In this document: one piece after another, positions 45,401-52,555 of the stretch | Layout of the letters: each line of letters begins with the position of its first letter | Position numbering within the stretch: position 1 is the first letter of the stretch | Origin: Xenorhabdus bovienii SS-2004 | Lineage (GTDB): Bacteria > Pseudomonadota > Gammaproteobacteria > Enterobacterales > Enterobacteriaceae | Reading direction: 5' to 3' | Length of the DNA: 64,000 nt | Assembly: GCF_000027225.1 (NCBI RefSeq) | Contig: NC_013892.1 | Coordinates: forward strand, 2,604,001 to 2,668,000 | Notes under the pieces: generated by a model | The model's database searches: none | Told to the model about the DNA's origin: nothing | What the model saw: the letters and a program-made list of their open reading frames with translations, nothing else | Program-made: the position numbers and the translations under genes

Positions 45401-46014
45401 AGTGAATAATGCGCCGTATCTGTTCCCTCAAAGGGTGTCTGTGTTTCAGAGTAACCTACCAACACTTGCGGCGATTGCGACATAACAGAAGACGCCGATT
45501 GCAAAGGCATGCCGGACGTCAACGCGGCTATTCGCTTCCATTGCGCAAGCTCCTCACCAAACAGCCGTTTTACCGGTTGTGTCAGCTCCGTTTCCGTCAG
45601 ATGCCATTTAGCTGGGACGAGATAAACTCCGGCGGGAGGGTCATTGGACAAAACCGCCGGTGTTCCGTTGCCCGACCTATCTTGCGCCCCGATCGCCCAA
45701 ATCAAGCTCCCTTCCGGCTCCCGGCTGTGCAAAAAGGCGAGATACTTGATGCAGGCGGAAAACAGCGACAAACGATGCAGCGGAGACGCCGCCATAGTGA
45801 AAATTCTGCTGTTCAGTGGTTCGGCAAGAGTGAATGACGTCGTGACAACCTCTGTGTTCATCCCCGAGGCCGCCAGCCGAGACACAAAAAAGGGACATCC
45901 CTGATATCCGGCATCCAGTTGTTGGCGAACATAATCTTTTAATGCTTGTTTTCTTGCATTCATCACAATGGGATCATTAGTGTGCATTTCCGCAATTTCC
46001 TGCTTTATTTTCAT
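39445..46014 (-). CDS. Two-module NRPS with thioesterase (half-C-A-T-C-A-T-TE)
   Basis: I place the start at ATG 46012-46014 just after the stop of the previous NRPS. GTG at 46026 would add 4 residues and overlap it. Residues 1 to about 285 look like the C-terminal half of a condensation domain and lack HHxxxDG. Next are A1 (VVMTSGSEGKPKGCINT, NVYGPSETG), T1 (SLGGHSLRAARV), a C domain with HHILVDKPS, A2 (WILYSSGTTGKPKGICV, NSYGPTETC), T2 (LVSGSSLSAVRL) and a TE (LGGYSLGAEML, G-x-S-x-G; GDHAEFV). The A pockets read roughly DYLTYGVVLK and DGLACSSIAK, which I cannot match to a known amino acid. The TE releases the chain. Confidence 0.9.
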   Translation of the reverse strand: MKIKQEIAEMHTNDPIVMNARKQALKDYVRQQLDAGYQGCPFFVSRLAASGMNTEVVTTSFTLAEPLNSRIFTMAASPLHRLSLFSACIKYLAFLHSREPEGSLIWAIGAQDRSGNGTPAVLSNDPPAGVYLVPAKWHLTETELTQPVKRLFGEELAQWKRIAALTSGMPLQSASSVMSQSPQVLVGYSETQTPFEGTDTAHYSLSIWIEACPQKTCLHMRFDSQRVDAELTSLLMDRLTLLLNSMVFEPNSPLASMPWMPVQERERIAALSAPVPAQPLRYKNVEQAMTASMRDRAETQFLEVGDQTVNFKQLEQYTAILLTDPNLPQWESLGDCVLIVGAKGVEITLAAMACMRIGKPFCLQSHSAPESQLLDIIELHNTKVVLLQESCGEMAELFRAQGCQVVMLPYYVPDAPVRLTHRTEMSVLAALLRKGEAVNPDDPLCVVMTSGSEGKPKGCINTHKALLNLSAEKQALYHTAGSRVASVANHTFDYFVLECVQCLTQDIVLVMPPEEARSDAGKCVRFLRESRIDLLFTTTVLAEYIMEQGDIPNLRQLYFGGESLRTFQKNNYELFNVYGPSETGVLTTYLSIVRNDQKVTIGKPFGGCQCVVVFPDTLEPCPIGVSGELLIGGAGVGAGYINRPDLTEKAFIDLDTEWLKGKYYRSGDLCCWNVQGEIEIEGRRDRQLKVNGFRIELDAIEKNILDLPTVAQTAVIGIEDQRGHTHVGAFIVTTDSGVTEQNVREALLSRMPAYMVPSQVILVAELPLTRNGKLNRQGLKQAFGKAMNGKVVRPDGATQEWLAACWARYLELDVDTLSVDKSFFSLGGHSLRAARVLAEIQHEFGQAVSLLEFFQNDTIEALAKTIDARRTGGDSMVTESFSNLLETAPQFAVDGRGPLSAQEVRLYAEYRLHPESQAYILALEIPLSHDLFPDAVKQALQALIDRHDILRTRYRIDSEGIPYAEILPSLPVDRVLIDDRNQWLQMRTQAFELGEAPLLRGCLQEINTEHACLQLQIHHILVDKPSLEILQREFQQLLAHESLSCVALSYRHYAMALADARQRPVWTQAEAFWVDYLEGLEFDPFGHGAVDAGGKVKTLSWHLSAADMAAVKHLCGAVNVTPAMFFLSVWGLTVAREGGSHAFSISVANAFRPKNALETVGMFVSLSPCAFRFDKPTATFDRFIKKLADEQWRMVDQLFFPVEEAFALLSRDPRMFGSNPLLNVAYSYLDAADHEAPDADDLSLEAHGPLNLTVSHRTQGIQKTQSCRLTLEYQIEAFPDSQIEAIATGYQEILRQILSHAPSILQIDELMVSADAVKKAFRPVQRRASYRQIDAMLINGFLTLTDRPAVIDEEGIMTWEEFAALTAAYMQVLNQGTIRRALILGRQGRQLQAFLAACFLTHTTYLALETGTPEERINEVIRHAEPDLVIMHGAEIDAAAVSEMGVQLQDNNLLAPVSINWQGFHSLKSCDDNPIAWILYSSGTTGKPKGICVAAHTAAQYVDSLVNKLGLKQELQTTPQGLRIVQQFSPSFDGYLEEVLLAWALQGTSVVADRYSLLDERKVRAFLLRYCPDVISAAPALFSAWNRMPELAPLPKICISGGDFLAAGDISQLLERTQIWNSYGPTETCIAVSMVNCTQLASGAALSIGEPFEHAAFAVIDQDGGRLRIGQWGELVIYGDFERHGYLNDPALTASKFGRDVQGTFFRTGDLAMADKNGLFYLRGRMDDSCKVRGNFIGLGELENRAGQYPDVIAAGAAVAFAGTPEACLVLAIEGKENIQSDLQQYLARHYPRSHLPSAIFPLASLPRTEIGKLDRQRIVARFLEWRENTHQTQEEQVATMSEGVQKLIACWRTCLGYKGELTQDSDFFLVSGSSLSAVRLANQLETLFNVTFSPVDVFRNATIGGQWSLINARQGADDTMPVKLLQERFLNADDPNIAKLILLPPALGGLIELQALADKLAGRVTVSVLTTEPRDVENLSVQEFKQALLDALTSHIKAQGIHPSRSLWLGGYSLGAEMLVALLAQQAELSQPSQHFSQYIDKLVFLDPNLRTDIFAGDELYAEFVEFFRDVNRLAFDCAGFDADMDVETLRRQFPSLYQEWRYYQLQHQILENKTFYERILALPSENLPVAMFFSDDADEAGIDGLTQKMKGCCTVRRKSGDHAEFVKQLTSDDFIDLEQGKTLCVQK

Positions 46015-46015
46015 A

Positions 46016-49000
46016 TCACCCGACACTCAGCGCACTTTGCACAATCGACTTAAACAGCGCTTCCCAATTTCCTGCGTCGCTTCCTGTACTGAACGAGAGC
46101 GCTTCCAGATGAACGTCAAAGCCCGTGGTATGCTCGGCAATTTCGCAGGTCAGATTCCAGTGCGATTGCCCGCCTGCAACATTGGGCGTTTCCAGCTGCC
46201 GGCAGAGCCGGCCTGCAATACGGCCGTCAAAGCCCTCTTTCTGGAAGTAACCGAAAAAAGACGTGGGGGATAATACCTGTTTAGCCAGCGCCGGATACCG
46301 TACCGTCAATTCTTCGGCATCAAACAGGTAATGACGACAGGCCGCGCGCACCGCTATGCTCACTTCATGAAGCATCTCCGGTTCCATCGTCTCGCCCCGC
46401 AACCTTACCCGCACGGGCAGAACCGACATCAATGGCACGATGACCGTCTGTTGATCCAACCTGTCCCGACCATGAAAGATCATGGACGTCAGTTGATCGT
46501 GCGGATTGCGTTGAGCGGGCTGATAATCCAGACGGGCTTTAAACAACAAGAATGCGGCCATAAAGAATTCAGGAACGCTGATCTTTAATCGTGACGTGAG
46601 CGTTTCAATCTGCCCTTTAAGCCCTGTGTCGAGCGTAATCAGGCAAGTGTGCGTGACTGACTCGGTGTCCTGCGCATGCACAAGGGGCGACCACTCCTGT
46701 AACTGCGTTCGCCAGAAGTCCGCGTGTTCTTGTCGCAGAGTGGTAAATTCACGGCTGTAGAAAAGCTCAGAATAAGTTGCCAGACGGGTTCCCGAAGGAG
46801 CAGGGTCATTTTCAGTGGCTAACTCGCTGAGTATTTGCATCAGACCAGAACCATCAATACAGGCGTGGGAAAAATCCAACAGCAAAAGCGGATGCCGCCC
46901 ATCAACAACCCACCGACCGCGAACATTCATACCATCTTCCAGCGAGAACGGGCGGATAAAATCGCGCAGATCTTCTTCCAGAGCGCCAAGAGTTTGACGT
47001 TTCTCCAGCCGGAATAAAAAACGCTTGGCAGGGCGCAAATAGAGTTCATCGCCTGTAAGAACAAATTGCGCCCGGAGGCTTTCATGACGGGAAAGTACCG
47101 ACTGCAATAGATTACGCAGTTGTTTAAGATCCGGCTCCACATCATCGTCGAACGACAACGCGAGAAAACTGTTATTGCTTAAGTCTTGAGGATTAAGTTT
47201 TACTGCTTTATATATGGCTTTTTGCGTTGGTAACGCCCGGATCTGCTCGACAGGCGTCGGTTCGATTGGCTCGGTTAAATGCGCTCGCTCCCCGTTTTCC
47301 CTTGCTGCGTTTCCTTTTTCTATTTCAGTCTCGATAAGCTCGGCCTGCGAAGCCAAATCCAAGTGTTCCACTATCGCACTCAGCAGCAATGACACGCTGA
47401 ACGCTTGCTGTATCCGCGCCATAAGAGCGACAGCCAGTAATGAATGCCCTCCGGCTTCAAAAAAGTGAGATTGACGTCCGATCGCATTGGGATTGAGATT
47501 GAGTAACTCGGCCCACAACTGGGCTAATTGAGTTTCCGTTCCTTCCTGTGGAGGCTGTACGGTTATTGTTTGCCCCATCGGGGCATCAGCAGGAGATGGC
47601 AACGCTTTACGATCCAGTTTTCCATTCGCAGTGAGAGGAAACGCATCAAGCCAAAGCAAGTGAGACGGCACCATAAATAGGGGCAGATTCGTCTGTAAGT
47701 GCATTCTCAGCGTTTGACTCCGCTCCTCCGGAACCTGATCGACGTAGCCGGAAGCAGGGGTCGCATAGGCAACCAGACGAGCATCGCCCGGCACATCCTC
47801 ACGCACCAGCACCACACACTCTTTCACGCTGTCATGCGATAACAACGCCGCTTCCACTTCACCCAATTCAATGCGGAAGCCACGTAACTTGACCTGAAAG
47901 TCATTACGTCCCAGATATTCAATGTCGCCGCCGGGTAAATACCGAGCCAGATCCCCCGTTCGGTACATGACGCCATTTAATGCCGGACTAAAGGGATCTC
48001 TGATGAATTTTTCCGCTGTCAGTTCGGGCTGGTTCAGATAGCCGCGCGCCACGCCCACCCCGGCAATGTGAAGCTCACCCGCCACACCGACCGGGCACGG
48101 CTGACCGTAAGCATTGAGGATATAAAGCTGAATGTTATCAATCGGCTTACCTATCGGGATCACATTTTCCGGGATCAAGCTATCCGTTTCATCAAGGCAG
48201 CAATTCCAGGCGGTGACGTCAATGGCCGCTTCGGTCGGCCCATACAGGTTATGTAATTCGACCTTGGCAAAACGCTCCCGAAACCGATGCACACTGCGAG
48301 CCGGCAGTGCTTCACCGCTGCAAAACACGCGTTGCAGGCAATCACCCACTTCTGGCGGTGCCTGATCCAAAAAGGCGGACAGCATCGACGGCACGAAATG
48401 CAGGGTAGTTATCCGGTGCTCTTGGATTAAGGCGCTCAGATAAGCCGGATCTTTATGTCCCTCAGGCTTTGCTACCACCAGACGGGCACCGTACATCAGG
48501 GGCCAGAAGAACTCCCAGACGGACACATCGAAACTGAAGGGTGTTTTTTGCAGAACAGCATCATTCGCATTCAGCCGATAGGCCTTTTGCATCCAGACCA
48601 AACGATTGACGACGCCAACGTGCTGGTTCATCACGCCCTTTGGTCGTCCCGTTGATCCAGAGGTATAGATCACATACGCCAGATGGGAAGAAGTCAGTCC
48701 GCTGTCAGTTGGATGTAAGTCATCAGCTTTTTGCCCGGACCATTGCAATGCATCTGCCTTCAAGTCGATCACGCTGATATTCGCGCTCATCGCATATTTC
48801 TCCAGCAGAGCGCGAACCCCAGCCGGCACCGCACCATGAGACAATAACGCACGGGGAGCGGCGTCATGCAGCATGTAGTCGAGCCTTTCAGCAGGATAGT
48901 GAGGGTCAAGAGGTACGTAGGCTCCTCCGGCTTTCAGTACCGCCAGCAGCGCAACCACCATTTCTATGCTGCGTTCTATACACACGCCGACCAATGTATC

Positions 49001-52000
49001 CGGGCCAACGTGCAAATCTTCTCTGAGGAATCGGGCCAGTTGGTTCGCTTTCTGGTTCAATTGCACATAACTCAGCACTTGGTCTTCGAACACCACCGCA
49101 ATAGCATCCGGCGTCCGACGCACCTGATCCTCAATCAGGGTATGGAGGCAAGTCTGTCGCGGAAAATCAGATTCGGTCTGATTCCATTGCCACAGCAATT
49201 TATCTTTTTCCTGCGCCGGCAAGACATGAATCCGACCAATTCTTCTCTCTGGTGCGCTTTCCAGCGCGGTGACAATTTCCTGTAACGCTGTCTGCAAGTA
49301 GTCACAGATAAGTTCAGGATCAAGCCCCTGTTCGGCCTGTGCATTAATAACAAAATCGTTGGTGAAATCATCAATATTGACGGAAACCGGATAATGGGTT
49401 CTCTCCATACTGCCGGAATAACTGACTCCATTTATGGAGGAAGGATTCATTGCCTGAAAAGGATCTGCCGAAGGAATATTGCGCACTTCACTGTGACGAT
49501 AATTCAGCAATGAAGTGAACAGAGGCGCTGTTCCCTGTGTCTGTACTGATTTCTGTGCCAGCGCTAATGACGCCTGTTCATGCCTGACCAGCTGCGTCAG
49601 AGTATCCTGAGCATTCCAAAGACACTCAAAAACAGCAAGGTTATCCAGACGTATCCGGATCGGCAGCGTATTGATAAACGGCCCCATGATGTTTTCAGCG
49701 TTTTCACCTGCAAACATGCGCCCCAGTAAGACAGTACCGAAAACGACATCGTTGCATCCGGTCAGGCAGGCGATCACTTTCGCCCAAGCCAGATGAAAAA
49801 CTGCGGCCGCACTGACACCGTGTGCTTTGGCTTGTTGGCGTATCTGACTACATAAACGTTCTTGCAGCGGTCGCCAGGCTTCCACCACCACCGCGTTGCC
49901 CCCTAAGTATTCACCGGCACCAAACGGTGCCGGAGTCGGCTCATAATCCCGCAACATAGCGTCAAAGAATGCTTTTTGCGCTTCCGCGCCAGTTGCACGG
50001 ACAAGATCCGCGTTCACCTGCCTGAACGATATGGGCACAATCGGAGCAGGCGGTTCTGAACTCAGTTGCGCTTCTATTTCCTGCTGCATCTTTTCTACCG
50101 TCGTGTGATCCACCGTCATATGATGGATCAAATGCAGCAATACCCATTCGTCCCGTTTCGGGTCATAGCAATAAAGACAACGCTGCAAAGGTGCTTTAGT
50201 GATATCAAAACGCAGCATGGCGGGATCGCAATGCTGTTTCAAGATGACCAACGGATCATCGCAATCCATCGTGGGTTTCAGCTCTTCCACCGTCAATTCA
50301 GCGTCCCGCCAAACCACCTGCACCGGCTGGCTAAGTCCTTTATAATGAACGCTGACCCGAAACGTATCGTGACGGGCAATCGTGCCGCGCAGGGCGTTAA
50401 CATAAGCGTGCAGCAAGTCTGCATTGCGGAAACGGACGACCTGCCAAAGCACATAGGGATCTCCCGCCAAATTCGTCAGATAGTGATAGAGCATCCCCTG
50501 CTGCAATGCCCCCAAAGGATAAATATCTTGGATATTGGTGAGGCCTCCGGGAATGGCGGCAGTCAGAACGTCGATTTCTTTTTGGCTGAGTTGCGCCCAG
50601 GCGGACGCTTCCACCATAGAGCATTCCGCCATGTCAGAGCGGGTTTCCTGTGGATCGGACACCTGCAACTGTGTCGCCAGTTCGGACAATACGGGATACT
50701 GATACAGCGTGTAGCCATCCACAAAGAGTCCACGACGACGCAGCGCCAGTACCATTTTCAGAGACAGTAGAGAGTGGCCGCCCAAGTTAAAAAAGTGGGC
50801 GTTTCTGCCGATGTTTTTAACGCCGAGCAGCTCACTCCACACCTCAACCAAGGTTTGCTCCAACGCATTTTTCGGCGGTTCAACGTCTTGTGCTGTGAAT
50901 TCATCAAAAGTGATCACCGGAAAGGACTTGCGGTCAATTTTACCGCTGGCGGATAAAGGAAATCCGCTGACAATAACAATAGCGGCAAGCCTCATGTAAT
51001 CGGGCACCGTATCGTTGATAAGCCGTTGAATACTCTCTTTCACGCTCTCTCTGGACTGGCGCTGTAAGGCGCGTTCCGCGGCAATGACAAATCCAACCAA
51101 GCGTTTATCTTCCGCACTCTCGCCCTGCGCCAGCACAACGGCATCGCGTACGGCCGGATGCTTCATCAGACGTGCTTCAATTTCACCCAGTTCAATACGG
51201 AAGCCACGTAACTTGACCTGAAAGTCATTACGTCCCAGATATTCAATGTCGCCGCTGGGTAAATACCGAGCCAGATCCCCCGTTCGGTACATGACGCCAT
51301 TTAATGCCGGACTAAAGGGATTTTTGATGAATTTTTCCGCTGTTAGTTCGGGCTGGTTCAGATATCCGCGCGCCACGCCCACACCGGCAATGTGAAGCTC
51401 ACCCGCCACACCGACCGGGCACGGTTGGCCGTCAGCATCGAGGATATAAATCTGAATGTTATCAATCGGTTTACCTATCGGGATCACATTTTCCGGGATC
51501 AAGCTATCCGTTTCATCAAGGCAGCAATTCCAGGCGGTGACGTCAATGGCCGCTTCGGTCGGCCCATACAGGTTATGTAATTCGACCTTAGCAAAACGCT
51601 CCCGAAACCGATGCATACTGCGCGCCGGCAGTGCTTCACCGCTGCAAAACACGCGTTGCAGGCAATCGTCAACTTCTGACGGAGCCTGATCCAAAAAGGC
51701 GGATAACATTGACGGTACAAAATGCAGGGTAGTTATCCGATGTTCTTGAATCAACGCGCTCAGATAAGCCGGATCTTTATGTCCCTCAGGTTTTGCCACC
51801 ACCAGACGGGCGCCGTACATCAGGGGCCAGAAGAACTCCCAGACGGACACATCGAAACTAAAGGGTGTTTTTTGCAGAACGGCATCACTCGCATTCAACC
51901 GATAGGCCTTTTGCATCCATACCAAACGATTGACGACGCCAACGTGCTGGTTCATCACACCCTTTGGCCGCCCGGTTGAGCCAGAGGTATAGATAACATA

Positions 52001-52555
52001 CGCCAGATGGGAAGAAGTCAGCCCGTTATCCGCCGGATGCAAATTATCACTGTTTTGCCCGGACCACTGCGAGACATCGGCCTCCAAATCGATCACGCTG
52101 ACATTTGTGCTCATCGCGTATTGATCCAGCAGCGCGCGAACCCCAGCCGGCACCGCGCCATGAGACAACAAAGCACGGGGGGCAGCGTCATGCAGCATGT
52201 AGTCGAGCCTTTCAGCAGGATAGTGAGGGTCAAGAGGTACGTAGGCTCCTCCGGCTTTCAATACCGCCAGCAACGCAACCACCATTTCTATGCTGCGCTC
52301 CACACACACACCGACCAATGTATCCGGGCCAACGTGCAAATCGTCTCTGAGGAATCGGGCCAGTTGGTTCGCTCTGCGGTTTAATTCTGCATAAGAGAGT
52401 GACTGCTCCCCGAATCGAACGGCAACCGCATCCGGTGTTTTTTCTACCTGCCGCTCAAACAGTTCATGAATACAACAATTCAGGATAGTGTCCTTTGGCG
52501 CCCGGCTCTGGTTGGAATGATCAAAATGATTTTCTGACAGCAACTGATTAAGCAT
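46016..52555 (-). CDS. Two-module NRPS, both A domains predicted for serine (A-T-C-A-T-C)
   Basis: The 2179-residue protein starts directly with an A domain, with no N-terminal C. It is A1-T1 (NLGGHSLLSLKMV), C (LIHHMTVDHTTVEKM), A2-T2 (EAGGHSLLAVALM), then a terminal C with DFSHACIDGSG. Both A domains contain FSFDVSVWEFF, LHFVPSML, VFCSGEALP and LYGPTEAAIDVT, giving a pocket code of DVWHFSLIDK, which is the EntF-type serine code with one conservative change. The internal C has DH in place of DG. The last C has Ser for the first His but keeps the second, catalytic His. The start codon overlaps the peptidase-transporter stop (ATGCTTAA). Confidence 0.9.
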   Translation of the reverse strand: MLNQLLSENHFDHSNQSRAPKDTILNCCIHELFERQVEKTPDAVAVRFGEQSLSYAELNRRANQLARFLRDDLHVGPDTLVGVCVERSIEMVVALLAVLKAGGAYVPLDPHYPAERLDYMLHDAAPRALLSHGAVPAGVRALLDQYAMSTNVSVIDLEADVSQWSGQNSDNLHPADNGLTSSHLAYVIYTSGSTGRPKGVMNQHVGVVNRLVWMQKAYRLNASDAVLQKTPFSFDVSVWEFFWPLMYGARLVVAKPEGHKDPAYLSALIQEHRITTLHFVPSMLSAFLDQAPSEVDDCLQRVFCSGEALPARSMHRFRERFAKVELHNLYGPTEAAIDVTAWNCCLDETDSLIPENVIPIGKPIDNIQIYILDADGQPCPVGVAGELHIAGVGVARGYLNQPELTAEKFIKNPFSPALNGVMYRTGDLARYLPSGDIEYLGRNDFQVKLRGFRIELGEIEARLMKHPAVRDAVVLAQGESAEDKRLVGFVIAAERALQRQSRESVKESIQRLINDTVPDYMRLAAIVIVSGFPLSASGKIDRKSFPVITFDEFTAQDVEPPKNALEQTLVEVWSELLGVKNIGRNAHFFNLGGHSLLSLKMVLALRRRGLFVDGYTLYQYPVLSELATQLQVSDPQETRSDMAECSMVEASAWAQLSQKEIDVLTAAIPGGLTNIQDIYPLGALQQGMLYHYLTNLAGDPYVLWQVVRFRNADLLHAYVNALRGTIARHDTFRVSVHYKGLSQPVQVVWRDAELTVEELKPTMDCDDPLVILKQHCDPAMLRFDITKAPLQRCLYCYDPKRDEWVLLHLIHHMTVDHTTVEKMQQEIEAQLSSEPPAPIVPISFRQVNADLVRATGAEAQKAFFDAMLRDYEPTPAPFGAGEYLGGNAVVVEAWRPLQERLCSQIRQQAKAHGVSAAAVFHLAWAKVIACLTGCNDVVFGTVLLGRMFAGENAENIMGPFINTLPIRIRLDNLAVFECLWNAQDTLTQLVRHEQASLALAQKSVQTQGTAPLFTSLLNYRHSEVRNIPSADPFQAMNPSSINGVSYSGSMERTHYPVSVNIDDFTNDFVINAQAEQGLDPELICDYLQTALQEIVTALESAPERRIGRIHVLPAQEKDKLLWQWNQTESDFPRQTCLHTLIEDQVRRTPDAIAVVFEDQVLSYVQLNQKANQLARFLREDLHVGPDTLVGVCIERSIEMVVALLAVLKAGGAYVPLDPHYPAERLDYMLHDAAPRALLSHGAVPAGVRALLEKYAMSANISVIDLKADALQWSGQKADDLHPTDSGLTSSHLAYVIYTSGSTGRPKGVMNQHVGVVNRLVWMQKAYRLNANDAVLQKTPFSFDVSVWEFFWPLMYGARLVVAKPEGHKDPAYLSALIQEHRITTLHFVPSMLSAFLDQAPPEVGDCLQRVFCSGEALPARSVHRFRERFAKVELHNLYGPTEAAIDVTAWNCCLDETDSLIPENVIPIGKPIDNIQLYILNAYGQPCPVGVAGELHIAGVGVARGYLNQPELTAEKFIRDPFSPALNGVMYRTGDLARYLPGGDIEYLGRNDFQVKLRGFRIELGEVEAALLSHDSVKECVVLVREDVPGDARLVAYATPASGYVDQVPEERSQTLRMHLQTNLPLFMVPSHLLWLDAFPLTANGKLDRKALPSPADAPMGQTITVQPPQEGTETQLAQLWAELLNLNPNAIGRQSHFFEAGGHSLLAVALMARIQQAFSVSLLLSAIVEHLDLASQAELIETEIEKGNAARENGERAHLTEPIEPTPVEQIRALPTQKAIYKAVKLNPQDLSNNSFLALSFDDDVEPDLKQLRNLLQSVLSRHESLRAQFVLTGDELYLRPAKRFLFRLEKRQTLGALEEDLRDFIRPFSLEDGMNVRGRWVVDGRHPLLLLDFSHACIDGSGLMQILSELATENDPAPSGTRLATYSELFYSREFTTLRQEHADFWRTQLQEWSPLVHAQDTESVTHTCLITLDTGLKGQIETLTSRLKISVPEFFMAAFLLFKARLDYQPAQRNPHDQLTSMIFHGRDRLDQQTVIVPLMSVLPVRVRLRGETMEPEMLHEVSIAVRAACRHYLFDAEELTVRYPALAKQVLSPTSFFGYFQKEGFDGRIAGRLCRQLETPNVAGGQSHWNLTCEIAEHTTGFDVHLEALSFSTGSDAGNWEALFKSIVQSALSVG
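47856..49048. repeat. A-domain repeat, module 2 copy
   Basis: About 1.2 kb here is nearly identical at DNA level to 51180-52372, the A domain of module 1, including silent positions. Differences are scattered single bases. This points to recent duplication or gene conversion between the two serine modules. Confidence 0.8.
51180..52372. repeat. A-domain repeat, module 1 copy
   Basis: Partner of 47856-49048. Similarity fades just outside the A domains, at the T-domain linker on one side and in the first 60 or so codons of the A domain on the other, so only the A domain has been homogenised. Confidence 0.8.

Noticed and set aside
46016..52555. An epimerisation domain as the terminal domain of the Ser-Ser NRPS, which would explain D-residues
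   Set aside because: The terminal domain has the SHxxxDG and latch regions of a C domain, and I see no E-domain specific motifs.
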